A stretch of 64,000 bases of DNA from Salinarimonas rosea DSM 21201 (lineage in GTDB: Bacteria > Pseudomonadota > Alphaproteobacteria > Rhizobiales > Beijerinckiaceae), in contig NZ_AUBC01000014.1 in assembly GCF_000429045.1 (NCBI RefSeq), positions 111,876 to 175,875 of the forward strand. Reading direction: 5' to 3'. The number at the start of each line of letters is the position of its first letter. Positions within the stretch are counted from its first letter, which is position 1. Below the pieces are notes generated by a model, which did no database searches, was not told the origin of the DNA, and worked only from the letters and a program-made list of their open reading frames with translations. Both the position numbers and the translations under genes were made by a program. Shown piece after piece: positions 1 to 8,300 of this stretch.

Positions 1-1
1 G

Positions 2-85
2 ACGCTGATCTCCGCCGCCGACGGCACGTCCGTCTGGCTGATCGGCACGACGGGCGTGCAGCCGGATCAATGGGCCTTCGTGTGA
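2..85 (+). CDS. C-terminal tail of an unidentified protein (5' partial)
   Basis: An open frame enters from the left edge and stops with TGA at 83-85; only about 27 codons are visible, ending in QPDQWAFV. The frame is plausible as a real gene end because a perfect GC-rich hairpin follows within two bases of the stop codon. Nothing in the short tail identifies a family, so no function is proposed. Confidence 0.5.
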   Translation, partial: TLISAADGTSVWLIGTTGVQPDQWAFV

Positions 86-86
86 G

Positions 87-117
87 GCGGGGCGGGCGCC
101 CGAGCCCGCCCCGCTTT
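87..117. terminator. Intrinsic terminator-like hairpin between convergent genes
   Basis: Eleven-base perfect arms (87-97 and 104-114) enclose a six-base loop and are followed by a short T run on the plus strand. It lies between the stop codons of the left-edge gene and the 45-residue minus-strand gene, so it could serve both directions. The T tract is short, as is common in very GC-rich genomes. Confidence 0.6.
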
Positions 118-124
118 CGCGGGC

Positions 125-262
125 TCAGCCCTTCTTCTTGGGCGGGCTCGCGGCGGCGGGGGAGAGGTTGCCCTTGGCGAAGCCCGTGGGCGCCGCGGCG
201 GGCTCCTTCTTCGTCTTGGGCTTGCGGACTTCCTTGTTGCCGCGCATCTGACCCTTGGCCAT
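125..262 (-). CDS. Small basic conserved protein, MAKGQMRGNKEVRKPK type (45 aa)
   Basis: A 45-residue protein begins MAKGQMRGNKEVRKPK and continues with a Lys/Pro/Ala-rich body ending PPKKKG. Small proteins with this N-terminal block recur in Hyphomicrobiales and other alphaproteobacteria, which is from memory of the family; their role is not established. The high Lys/Arg content and absence of hydrophobic stretches suggest a soluble protein that could bind nucleic acid, but that is inference. The start is the only ATG in frame. The gene is convergent with the left-edge gene and followed by a shared hairpin. Confidence 0.75.
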   Translation of the reverse strand: MAKGQMRGNKEVRKPKTKKEPAAAPTGFAKGNLSPAAASPPKKKG

Positions 263-581
263 GGTTCTCTCCTCGATCGCCGGTCCGCGGATGCGGCCGG
301 CAGGGCTTGCTGGGGCGGGTGGTCGTCCTCGCGTGCCGGACGGCGCGCGGCCGGCGGTCAGTCGCAGCGCGGCGCGGTGCGCCGCCTGTGCTCGCCGAGC
401 GCCTGCGTGTGGGCGGGGCCGTCGCCGCCGCGATGTCCGGACATGGAGGCTCCTGGGGAGAGGGCTGCGAGCCGGCGGGGTGGGCGTCCACCGCGAGGGG
501 CCGGATCTCTCACCTCTCCGGGCCGATGATGAGCGCCTTCGCGGCCGCGCACAAGCACAATCGCGGGCGCCGCCGTCGCGG
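263..581. other. Intergenic region without a recognisable gene
   Basis: About 320 bases separate the start of the 45-residue gene from the end of the EamA transporter gene, both on the minus strand. The open frames running through it on the plus strand have Arg/Ala/Pro-rich compositions typical of antisense GC-rich shadows. It presumably holds the promoter of the small gene, but I see no convincing -35/-10 pair, hairpin or repeat. Confidence 0.5.
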
Positions 582-1478
582 TCACGGGACCGACGGCGGC
601 ACCCGTCCCCGCCGCGCCACGGCCCGCTCGCGCAGGAAGATGTACACCCCCGCCGCCACGATGATCCCCGCGCCCAGCATCAGCGCCGGGCGCGGCACGT
701 CGCCGAAGACGAGCCAGCCGAGCACGGCGGCGAAGAACAGGAGCGTGTACTGGTAGGGCACGATGGTCGCCGCGTCGGCGAGCTTGAAGGCGCGATTGAC
801 CGCGATGTGGCCGATCATCGAGAGCACGCCGAGCAGCGCGAGCAGGCCGAGATCGATCGGGCTCGGCGCGACCCAGGCGAAGGGCGCGAGCACGAGCCCG
901 GCCGCCCCGGCGCCCGCCGTCTGCCAGAGCACGAGCGTGGTGTCGGGCGTGCCGCGCAGGACGCGCGAGAGCAGCATCATGCCCGCGAAGGCGAGCGAGC
1001 CCACGATCGACACCCCCGCCGCCGGCGAGATCGTCGCACGCGAGGGCTCGAGCGCGATCACCACGCCGACGAAGCCGACCGCGATGGCGCTCCAGCGCCG
1101 CCAGCCGACCCGCTCCCCGAGTACCAGCGGCGAGAGCGCCGCGACCCAGATCGGCGCGGCCATCCAGTAGGTCAGCACGTCGGCGAGCGGCAGGTTCGCC
1201 ACGGCGACGTAGAAGCAGAACACCTCGAGCGTCGAGAGCGCGACGCGCAGCGCCTGCAGGCGCGGGCGATCCGGCCGCAGCAGCGCCGCCGGGCTCGTGC
1301 GCATCAGGAAGGGCGCGAGCACGACGAGCGCCGCGAGGCTGCGGATCAGGAGCACCTGCCCGGCGGAATAGGTGGCGACCAGCCACTTGCCCAGCGTGTC
1401 GTTCACCGCGAACAGGAGCATCGCCAGGAGCATCACGAGGATGCCGGCGCGCGCGCCGGATGTCGTCGGGGCTGTCAT
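582..1478 (-). CDS. DMT superfamily (EamA) transporter
   Basis: This 298-residue protein is almost wholly hydrophobic, with about ten predicted membrane segments arranged as two EamA repeats of five, the usual size for the drug/metabolite transporter superfamily. The first segment begins near residue 13 (GILVMLLAMLLFAVNDTLGKW), and the second half has a matching segment near IVGSLAFAGMMLLSRVLR. Members export metabolites or amino acids across the inner membrane; the substrate cannot be read from the sequence. The cytoplasmic tail is short and Arg-rich. It is transcribed away from the DUF805 gene, with a 226-base divergent spacer in which I found no clear operator. Confidence 0.85.
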   Translation of the reverse strand: MTAPTTSGARAGILVMLLAMLLFAVNDTLGKWLVATYSAGQVLLIRSLAALVVLAPFLMRTSPAALLRPDRPRLQALRVALSTLEVFCFYVAVANLPLADVLTYWMAAPIWVAALSPLVLGERVGWRRWSAIAVGFVGVVIALEPSRATISPAAGVSIVGSLAFAGMMLLSRVLRGTPDTTLVLWQTAGAGAAGLVLAPFAWVAPSPIDLGLLALLGVLSMIGHIAVNRAFKLADAATIVPYQYTLLFFAAVLGWLVFGDVPRPALMLGAGIIVAAGVYIFLRERAVARRGRVPPSVP

Positions 1479-1704
1479 CGTCGGGACGCTCGGAGCGGGC
1501 GTGAGGGAGGCCGAATCGCTGTCGGCGGCGCCAGCCTACCCGCGGCCGGGCACGCCCGAAACGCGCGCGCGTGCACGGCTCCCCCGCGCAGCGCGCGCCG
1601 GTCGGGGCGGGACGGCGGCGTCAGCGTTCCGTTAAGCCGCCTCCGGTAGATCCGGTCGGGACGGCTCGACGTCGGGCTGCGATGGAGGACGCGAGGGCGC
1701 GCTC

Positions 1705-2097
1705 ATGCTCGGCAACTACTTCCGCTACGACGGCCGGATCGGGCGGCTCGACTTCGCCCTGCGCGGCTCGCTGATCGCGGTTGCGTGCTTCGTCGGCACG
1801 CTTCTCGTCTTCGCGGCGATCGAGCCGTACGGCCGCGGCGACGCCCGGCCGGCGGGCGTGGGGCTCGCGGCAATGGCGGCCCTCGTGGCGCTCGTCTACG
1901 TCTATGTCGTGGGCTCGACCGCGGTGACCGTGCAGCGGCTGCGCGATGCGGGGAGGCCCGCCTGGTGGGCGGTGTGGCAGCTCGCCATCCTGGCCTCGGG
2001 CTTCCTGGTCGGCCCGCTGGCGCTGCTCTTCTGGGTGTGCGCGTTCGTCTGGCTCGCGACGGCGCCGACCGCGGCCGCGCCGTCGGCGAGCACCTGA
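1705..2097 (+). CDS. DUF805 family membrane protein
   Basis: A 130-residue protein opens with the DUF805 signature: a short aromatic block (YFRYDGRIGRLDF), then transmembrane segments near residues 22-40 and 55-72, the conserved VQRLRDAGRPAWW loop, and a last membrane stretch before an Ala-rich tail. DUF805 proteins are small inner-membrane proteins of unknown biochemical function. It stands alone between the divergent EamA gene and the downstream thiolase, about 120 bases away on the same strand. The family call is firm and the role unknown. Confidence 0.88.
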   Translation: MLGNYFRYDGRIGRLDFALRGSLIAVACFVGTLLVFAAIEPYGRGDARPAGVGLAAMAALVALVYVYVVGSTAVTVQRLRDAGRPAWWAVWQLAILASGFLVGPLALLFWVCAFVWLATAPTAAAPSAST

Positions 2098-2217
2098 CGC
2101 GCCGGCGTCGCCCGGCGCACCCGCCGCCTCTTGCCCCGCGACGCCCGCGCACGCACATTGGGCGAACAACGCCGCGCGCGCGACCGACGCCGCCCCGGAT
2201 CCCGGAGAGAAGACGCC

Positions 2218-3384
2218 ATGAGAGCCGCCATCGTGGGCTGGGCCCACACGCCCTTCGGCAAGCAGGACGCCGAGACCGTCGAGAGCCTGATCGTGCGCGT
2301 CGCCCGCGAGGCGCTCGCCCATGCGGAGATCGGCCCGGAGGACATCGACGAGATCGTTCTCGGCCACTTCAACGCGGGCTTCTCGGCGCAGGACTTCACC
2401 GCGGGCCTCGTGCTCCAGGCCTCCGACCTGTTCCGCTTCAAGCCGGCGACGCGCGTCGAGAACGCCTGCGCCACCGGCTCCGCCGCCGTGCAGCAGGCGT
2501 TGAAGACGATCGAGGCCGGGCGCGCGCGGCGCGTCCTCGTGGTCGGCGTCGAGCAGATGACGACGACGTCGGGGCCGGAGATCGGCAAGAACCTGCTCAA
2601 GGCCTCCTACCTGCCCGAGGACGGCGACACGCCGGGGGGCTTCGCCGGGGTCTTCGGCAAGATCGCCGCCGCCTACTTCCAGCGCTGGGGCGACCAGTCG
2701 GACGCGCTCGCCGGCATCGCGGCGAAGAACCACGCCAACGGCGTCGACAATCCCTACGCCCAGATGCGCAAGGATCTCGGCTTCGCCTTCTGCCGCGCCG
2801 AGAGCGAGAAGAACCCCTTCGTCGCCGGGCCGCTGAAGCGCACCGACTGCTCGCTCGTGTCGGACGGCGCAGCGGCGCTCGTCATCGCCGACATGGACAG
2901 CGCCATGACCATGCCGCGCGCCGTCGGCTTCCGCGCAACGGCGCACGCGCAGGACTTCCTGCCGATGTCCAAGCGCGACATCCTGAAGTTCGAGGGCTGC
3001 GCGGTGGCCTGGCAGCGGGCGCTGGCGGAGGCGGGGGTGACGCTCGACGACCTCTCCTTCGTCGAGACGCACGACTGCTTCACCATCGCCGAGCTGATCG
3101 AGTACGAGGCGATGGGGCTCGTGCCGGAAGGGCAGGGCGCCCGCGCCGTGGCCGAGGGCTGGACGCGCAAGGACGGCAAGCTCCCCGTGAACCCGTCCGG
3201 CGGCCTCAAGGCCAAGGGGCACCCGATCGGCGCCACCGGCGTCTCGATGCACGCGCTCTCCGCCATGCAGCTCGTCGGCGAGGCCGGCGGGATCCAGGTG
3301 AAGGACGCGCGGCTCGGCGGCATCTTCAACATGGGCGGTGCGGCGGTGGCGAACTACGTCTCGGTGCTCGAGCGGGTGCGGTGA
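2218..3384 (+). CDS. Thiolase family protein (acetyl-CoA acetyltransferase type)
   Basis: A 388-residue thiolase-fold enzyme. The nucleophilic Cys lies at about residue 84 in ENACATGSAAV, and the C-terminal half has GGLKAKGHPIGATG, the His-containing catalytic loop. Like SCP-x-type thiolases it lacks the usual second Cys in a CxG motif near the end, having NMGGAAVANY instead. Such enzymes cleave or condense acyl-CoA thioesters, but the SCP-x-like subgroup is poorly assigned and the substrate is open. The ATG at 2218 was chosen because the protein then begins MRAAIVGWAHTPFG, the normal thiolase N-terminus; an upstream in-frame extension is Arg-rich and unlike the family. The 3' end overlaps the convergent sirtuin gene by 31 bases. 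Confidence 0.85.
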   Translation: MRAAIVGWAHTPFGKQDAETVESLIVRVAREALAHAEIGPEDIDEIVLGHFNAGFSAQDFTAGLVLQASDLFRFKPATRVENACATGSAAVQQALKTIEAGRARRVLVVGVEQMTTTSGPEIGKNLLKASYLPEDGDTPGGFAGVFGKIAAAYFQRWGDQSDALAGIAAKNHANGVDNPYAQMRKDLGFAFCRAESEKNPFVAGPLKRTDCSLVSDGAAALVIADMDSAMTMPRAVGFRATAHAQDFLPMSKRDILKFEGCAVAWQRALAEAGVTLDDLSFVETHDCFTIAELIEYEAMGLVPEGQGARAVAEGWTRKDGKLPVNPSGGLKAKGHPIGATGVSMHALSAMQLVGEAGGIQVKDARLGGIFNMGGAAVANYVSVLERVR

Positions 3385-4127
3385 GGGGGCGCCGACCTCT
3401 CCTGAGAGGGGGCGTCGGGGCCCAGGACGTCCTCCACCCAGCGCGGCACGGTCTCGCTGGCGCGGCCGTAATCCGCCGCGTCGAACAGATGGGCGGTGTC
3501 GGACGGCTCGAGGTTGATCTCGCGCGTGGCGATCCCCGCCCGGCGCGCGGCACCGACGAGGCCGGCGGCGGGATAGACGGCGCCGGAGGTGCCGATGGCG
3601 ACGAAGAGGTCCGCCGCCATCAGCCGCTCCTCGATCTCGTCGAGGTGGAACGGGATCTCGCCGAACCAGACGACGTTCGGGCGCAGGACTCCGGTGCGCC
3701 CGCAGGCGCCGCAGGCGTCCGCCGTCGAGAGGTCCGAACGGACCTCCGTCACCGCCTCGCAGGCGACGCAGCGCGCCTCGAGCAGCGCGCCGTGCATGTG
3801 CAGCACCTCGCGATGGCCGGCGCGCTCGTGCAGGTCGTCGATGTTCTGCGTGACGAGCGTGAGCCGCCCGCCCCGCGCGGCGAGGCCGGCCTCGAGCCGC
3901 GCCAGCGCATGGTGTGCGGGGTTCGGCTCGGCCGCGAGCAGGTTGCGGCGGCGCGCGTCGTAGAAGGCCTGCACCGTGTCCGGATCGCGGGCGAAGGCTT
4001 CCGGAGTGGCGAGCGTCATGGGATCGAACGCGGCCCAGATGCCGCCCACGTCGCGGAAGGTGCCGAGCCCGCTTTCGGCGGAGATCCCGGCGCCGGTGAG
4101 GATGAAGACGTGATCGAGGCGCTGCAT
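3354..4127 (-). CDS. cobB: NAD-dependent protein deacylase, sirtuin (SIR2 family)
   Basis: A 257-residue bacterial sirtuin that removes acyl groups from protein lysines using NAD. The NAD-binding GAGISAESGLGTFRD motif is near residue 12, TQNIDDLHERAG precedes the catalytic His in LHMHG, and four Cys in two CxxC pairs (CVAC and CGAC) form the zinc site. FYDARRR provides the Tyr-x-x-Arg pair that marks class III sirtuins with desuccinylase activity as well as deacetylase activity. It is convergent with and overlaps the thiolase gene, and its start lies 42 bases from the divergent acetyltransferase gene, so a deacylase and an acetyltransferase share a divergent promoter region. Confidence 0.92.
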   Translation of the reverse strand: MQRLDHVFILTGAGISAESGLGTFRDVGGIWAAFDPMTLATPEAFARDPDTVQAFYDARRRNLLAAEPNPAHHALARLEAGLAARGGRLTLVTQNIDDLHERAGHREVLHMHGALLEARCVACEAVTEVRSDLSTADACGACGRTGVLRPNVVWFGEIPFHLDEIEERLMAADLFVAIGTSGAVYPAAGLVGAARRAGIATREINLEPSDTAHLFDAADYGRASETVPRWVEDVLGPDAPSQERSAPPHRTRSSTET

Positions 4128-4169
4128 GGCCCCATGCTAGATCATTCCGACCCGACCGGGGAGGGGACG

Positions 4170-4679
4170 ATGCGTTTGAGACCCGCCACCAGCGCCGACC
4201 TGCCGACCCTGCGCGCCTGGGACGACGACCCGGACATCGCCGCCTCGAGCGGGGCCGACGACGCGTACGATTGGGCCGCGGAGATTCCGCGCGTGGTCGA
4301 CTGGCGCGAGATCCTGATCTTCGAGGCGCAGGGCCGGCCGGTCGGCGTCCTCGTCTCGATCGACCCGGCGCGGGAGGAGAGCCATTATTGGGGCGACTGC
4401 GGCCCGGGGCTGCGGGCGCTGGACGTCTGGATCGGCGCGGCCTCCGATCGCGGGCGCGGCTTCGGCGCGGCGATGATGCGCCTCGCCCTGGAACGCTGCT
4501 TCGCCGACCCGTCCGTCACGGCGGTGCTGCTCGACCCGCTGGCCGAGAACGTCCGCGCCTGCCGCTTCTACGAGCGTCTGGGCTTCCGCGCGGTGGAACG
4601 GCGGTTGTTCGGGGAGGACGATTGCGTGGTCTACCGGCTGGAGCGGGAGGCGTGGGAGAACGCGTCTCCTTCGCCGTGA
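4170..4679 (+). CDS. GNAT family N-acetyltransferase, AAC(6')-like fold
   Basis: A 169-residue GNAT acetyltransferase. The acetyl-CoA-binding motif A lies around residues 92-105 (ASDRGRGFGAAMMRLA), followed by the NVRACRFYERLGF segment typical of motif B. Length and layout, including DVWIG before motif A and the DPLAENVRACRFYE block, recall AAC(6') aminoglycoside acetyltransferases, but many chromosomal GNATs share this, so the substrate is unknown and resistance should not be assumed. The start at 4170 follows a GAGGGGA Shine-Dalgarno-like stretch. It is divergent from the sirtuin gene. Confidence 0.8.
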   Translation: MRLRPATSADLPTLRAWDDDPDIAASSGADDAYDWAAEIPRVVDWREILIFEAQGRPVGVLVSIDPAREESHYWGDCGPGLRALDVWIGAASDRGRGFGAAMMRLALERCFADPSVTAVLLDPLAENVRACRFYERLGFRAVERRLFGEDDCVVYRLEREAWENASPSP

Positions 4680-4703
4680 GAGAGGGGGAGCGGCGGGATC
4701 GCT

Positions 4704-4859
4704 CCTCCCCCATCGGGGGAGGTGGATCGGCGGCGAAGCCGACGAGACGGAGGGGGTGCGCCGCAGGCGCGTTCGGCGACAGCCGAAATAGGACGCGTCG
4801 AGCCGGGGGACCCCGCCCCTGGCTCGCTCCGCTCGCCGTCCCCGCCCCGATGGGGCGGG
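4704..4859. repeat. REP-like composite element with paired GC hairpins
   Basis: Two hairpins bracket the element: 4704-4711 pairs with 4715-4722 around an ATC loop, and 4841-4848 pairs with 4852-4859 around a GAT loop. Between them lie further short stems, including GGCGGCGAAGCCG. The two end hairpins are arranged in opposite orientation, as in REP/BIME-type intergenic palindromes common in alphaproteobacteria. It fills the convergent gap between the acetyltransferase and DUF1489 genes and may end transcription from both sides. Confidence 0.6.
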
Positions 4860-4866
4860 AGCGCGC

Positions 4867-5319
4867 TCACAGCAATCCCAGCTCCGCCAGCTCCCGCCTG
4901 AGCCCCTCCGGCATCTCCGCGAGCCCGGCGGCGGCCTCGCCCGAGAGGTCCGCCGGCGCGTCCTTCTCCTCGAGGTAGCGCCAGCCCTGGAACGGGCGGC
5001 AGGGGCGCGGCGCGACAGGCACGACCACCGGCTCGAGCACGAGATGGCAGCGCCCGATGCCGCCCTCGTCGGTGAAGGGGCGGATCTCGAGGAGCCGCTG
5101 GCGGGCGCAGAGCTGGCCCTTGATCACCCAGTAGAGCGACCCGCGCCCGGCGATCTCGTCCATCCGCTTGGGCACCATCCGCGTCGTGTGCCGCTGCTCG
5201 TACGCGCGGCCCGCCCGGTTCGCGTAGAGCCGGCTCTCCTCGATCCAGCCCTCGAGATCGGCGATCGACTCGGCGCCGACGCAGAGCTTGAGCAGGTGCA
5301 GAGGGGCGCGCGCGTGCAT
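4867..5319 (-). CDS. DUF1489 family protein
   Basis: A 150-residue protein with the DUF1489 opening LHLLKLCVGAESI near residue 7 and the conserved THTTR/KR-type core RHTTRMVPKR followed by GSLYWVIKG and RQRLLEIRPF. This family is confined largely to alphaproteobacteria and has no assigned function. The lack of a signal peptide or membrane segment suggests a cytosolic protein. The gene follows the nuclease-STAND gene on the same strand after about 60 bases, so read-through from that gene is possible, although DUF1489 genes are core genes and the pairing is probably not functional. Confidence 0.88.
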   Translation of the reverse strand: MHARAPLHLLKLCVGAESIADLEGWIEESRLYANRAGRAYEQRHTTRMVPKRMDEIAGRGSLYWVIKGQLCARQRLLEIRPFTDEGGIGRCHLVLEPVVVPVAPRPCRPFQGWRYLEEKDAPADLSGEAAAGLAEMPEGLRRELAELGLL

Positions 5320-5379
5320 GCGGGAGATGTAGCGCCGGCGAGGAGGGAGGGGAAGCGGGACACGTGGGGCTGTCCACGG

Positions 5380-8300
5380 CTATCGTGTCGCGGTCCAGCG
5401 GGGCGCGGTGATCGCCGCGCGCAGGCGTTGGGCAAGATGCGCAACGAAGGGATCGCCCGGACGCTGCTCGTCGAGCCAGCCGATGAACGCCTCGACGCCG
5501 GCGGCGTCGGCGGGGGTGAAGAAGCCGGCGGAGAGGACGGAATGGCAGGCGGTGAGGAGGTTTTCGTCGAATCGGACGCGCGTTCCCCGGCGATAGAGCG
5601 GAGTCGACCCGATCGCGCGGGAGACGAGGCGGTCGGCGGCGAGGGCAAGCGGGGGGTACGGCCGAGACAGGCTGTGGCAGTTCAGTACGAGAGCCTGAGC
5701 GGGGACGGCGCAAACAGGATCGGTGGCGAGGTGCGCGCCGAAGTGCCCGAGAACGGATTGTGTTCCCGCCAGGATCGCCCGGACACTCAGCTCGTCATGC
5801 GGTTCCGGCCGGTCCTTCGCGATGTTCGCGAGTCGATAGACGGCGTCGACGTTTGCCGGGTACTCCCGCGCCCACAAGCCGATGAGCACGATCGCCTCCT
5901 GCGGAAGATGCTCTACCTTCGACAGCGGCTTCGTGACGAAGGCGGCGTCCGCCCGACGCCAGTTGCGCCGCAGCCAAGCCACGGCCGGCTCCAGCACATC
6001 GTCGATCGAACCGCCGACATCGAGCCAGGCCTTGATCACGAAGTCGGACCGCTCATCAGTCTCGTTGGCCGTCAGCCATTGCCGGATTGCCGCCTCCACG
6101 CGGTCGATCTCGCCGCCGGCGTCGAGCCAGGCCTTGTAGACGAACTGCGCCTCCGGTGCCGCTGCGTAGTTGGCGAGCCAGGACTCGATCGGCGCCTCGA
6201 CGTGGTCGATCGCGCCACCGGCGTCGAGCCAAGCCTGGTAGACGAATCCCGCCTCCTGCTCCGCCCCATGGCAAGCGATCCAGGCCTCGGTCGCCGCCTC
6301 GACGCGGTCGACCGCGCCGCCGGCGTCGAGCCAGGCCTTGTAGACGAACCCCGCCTCCGGCTCCGCCGCGTGTGAGGCGAGCCAGATCGCGATCGCGGCC
6401 GCGACCCCACCGATCGCGCCGTTGGCGTCGAGCCAGGCCTTGTAGACGAACCGCGCCTCCGGCTCCGCCGCGTGGCGAGCGAGCCAGGACTCGATCGCCG
6501 CCTCGATGCGATCGACCGCGCCGCCGGCGGCGAGCCAGGCTTTGTAGACGAACTGCGCCACCGGCTCCGCCGCGTGGCGGGCGAGCCAGGCCTCGATCGG
6601 AGCCTCGACGCGGTCGGGTGCGCCACCGGCGTCGAGCCAGGCCTGGTAGACGAACCGCGCCTCCGGCTCCGCCGCGTGGCGGGCGAGCCAGGCCTCGATC
6701 GGCGCCTCGACGCGGTCGGGTGCGCCGCCGGCGCCGAGCCAGGCCTTGTAGACGAACCGCGCCTCCGGCTCCGCCGCGCGATTGGCGAGCCAGACCTCGA
6801 CCTCCGCCTCGACGCGGTCGGGCGCGCCGCCGGCGTCGAGCCAAGCGGCGAGGACGAAGCTCGTCTTGAGATTGCCGTCCGCATGGCGCTGGAGCCATGC
6901 CTCGACATAGGGCGCGAGATTGAGCGGCGGCTCGCCGCCGCGCAGGAGCGCGACGAGCAGGTAGTGCGTCTGGCTCGCCACCGGCTCCACGCCGACGCGG
7001 TCACGCAGCGCGTCCCGGAACTCGGCCGGGGCCAAACGGTAGGCCGACCGCAGGATCATGTTGCCGCTCCCAGGCGGAAGCAGTCGCGCCAGAGAGCTGG
7101 CGGTATCCAGAAGGGCCGAGAGATCGAGCCTCTCGTGGGCCTCGGGATCGAGATCCGCGACCGAGTCGCAGAGGTGCGCGACGACATTGGCGAGCATCAC
7201 GTCCCCGCCCACCGCCGCACGCACACCCGCGTCGCCCAGCGCCGCGAGCCGTCCCGTCCAGCCGAGAAACCGGCTGCGCATGACGACGGGCGCGGCGTCC
7301 CGCATCGCGTCGGGCACCGCCCGCAGCAGGTCCGACACAATCCGGCCGCTTGCGGCCTCGCTCGCGCGCGGATGGGCGGCGAGCCGATCGAGGGCGACGA
7401 GGGCACGCGGCAGCCGGCCGTCGGCCGCAGCTCGGCGCAGCGCATCGCCGGCCCGGCGCGTCGGGTCCGCCCCCGGGCCGAACAGGTCGTGCGCCGCCAG
7501 CGCGTCGGCGAGGACGTCGTGCGCCGGCGCGATCGCCGCGCCGTCCTCGTCGCGCTCGATCCAGCCGTCGTCCTCCAGCCGCGCGAGCAAGGTCGCTCGC
7601 TCGTCCTTCCCGTCCGCGAGCGCGTCACGCTCTGCGAGCGGCAGGGGAAGGGAGAGGGCGAGGTCGCAGAGCGTGCTGCGGCCGACGCGTGCCTCCACGC
7701 CGCGCAGCAGGGCCGTGATCCGCCGCGTCGCCCAGCCCTCGAAGTCGGCCACGTCGTGAAGTGCTCCGAACTGCTCTTCGAAATCGGCAGGCCGCTCGCG
7801 CTTGAGGAAGACCGCGAAGGCCGCGAGGGCGGGCAGGCGGCAGATCGCGGCGAGCCGCTCGTCCACGCCGAGCCCCGCCGTGTCGAGAATGCGGCGGGCC
7901 ACCCAGCGGGCGTAGCGCTCCTCCTCCGTCTGCCCGGCCGCCAGCCGCACCGGCACGACGGGCAGACCGCTGAGTGCGCTCTCGACCATCGCGGCGGCGC
8001 TCGCGCGGCAGTTCACGACGAGCCGCACGCGCCGCCGGCTTTCCTGGGCGACCTGATCGAGCGCGTCTGGAAGGCCGTCGAAGGCGGTTGCCGCCTCCGC
8101 ATAGTCGAGGACGAACGCGATGCGGGCGTCTCCGCCGTAGCCGCGGACCAGCTGGAGAGCCGCCTCGGCGGTCGCCGTCTGGCCGAGTGCATAGACGTGC
8201 CAGCCCCTCGCGCGGAGCTGCGCGCCGATCTCGAGCGAGAGGCGCGTCTTCCCGACGCCGCCCGGCCCCGAGAGGACCAGCGCGGAGAAGGGGTCCTCGT

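Noticed and set aside
4170..4679. Aminoglycoside 6'-acetyltransferase resistance gene
   Set aside because: The similarity is at the level of GNAT fold and layout; no mobile context and no decisive substrate residues, so only a generic acetyltransferase call is justified.
1785..4679. Long plus-strand frame of 964 codons spanning DUF805, thiolase and acetyltransferase genes
   Set aside because: Only its last 169 codons are the acetyltransferase; the rest is a shadow in another frame.
5941..6858. Regularly spaced repeats considered as a possible CRISPR array
   Set aside because: The repeats are contiguous, 102 bases long, in frame and encode a protein solenoid; there are no unique spacers.
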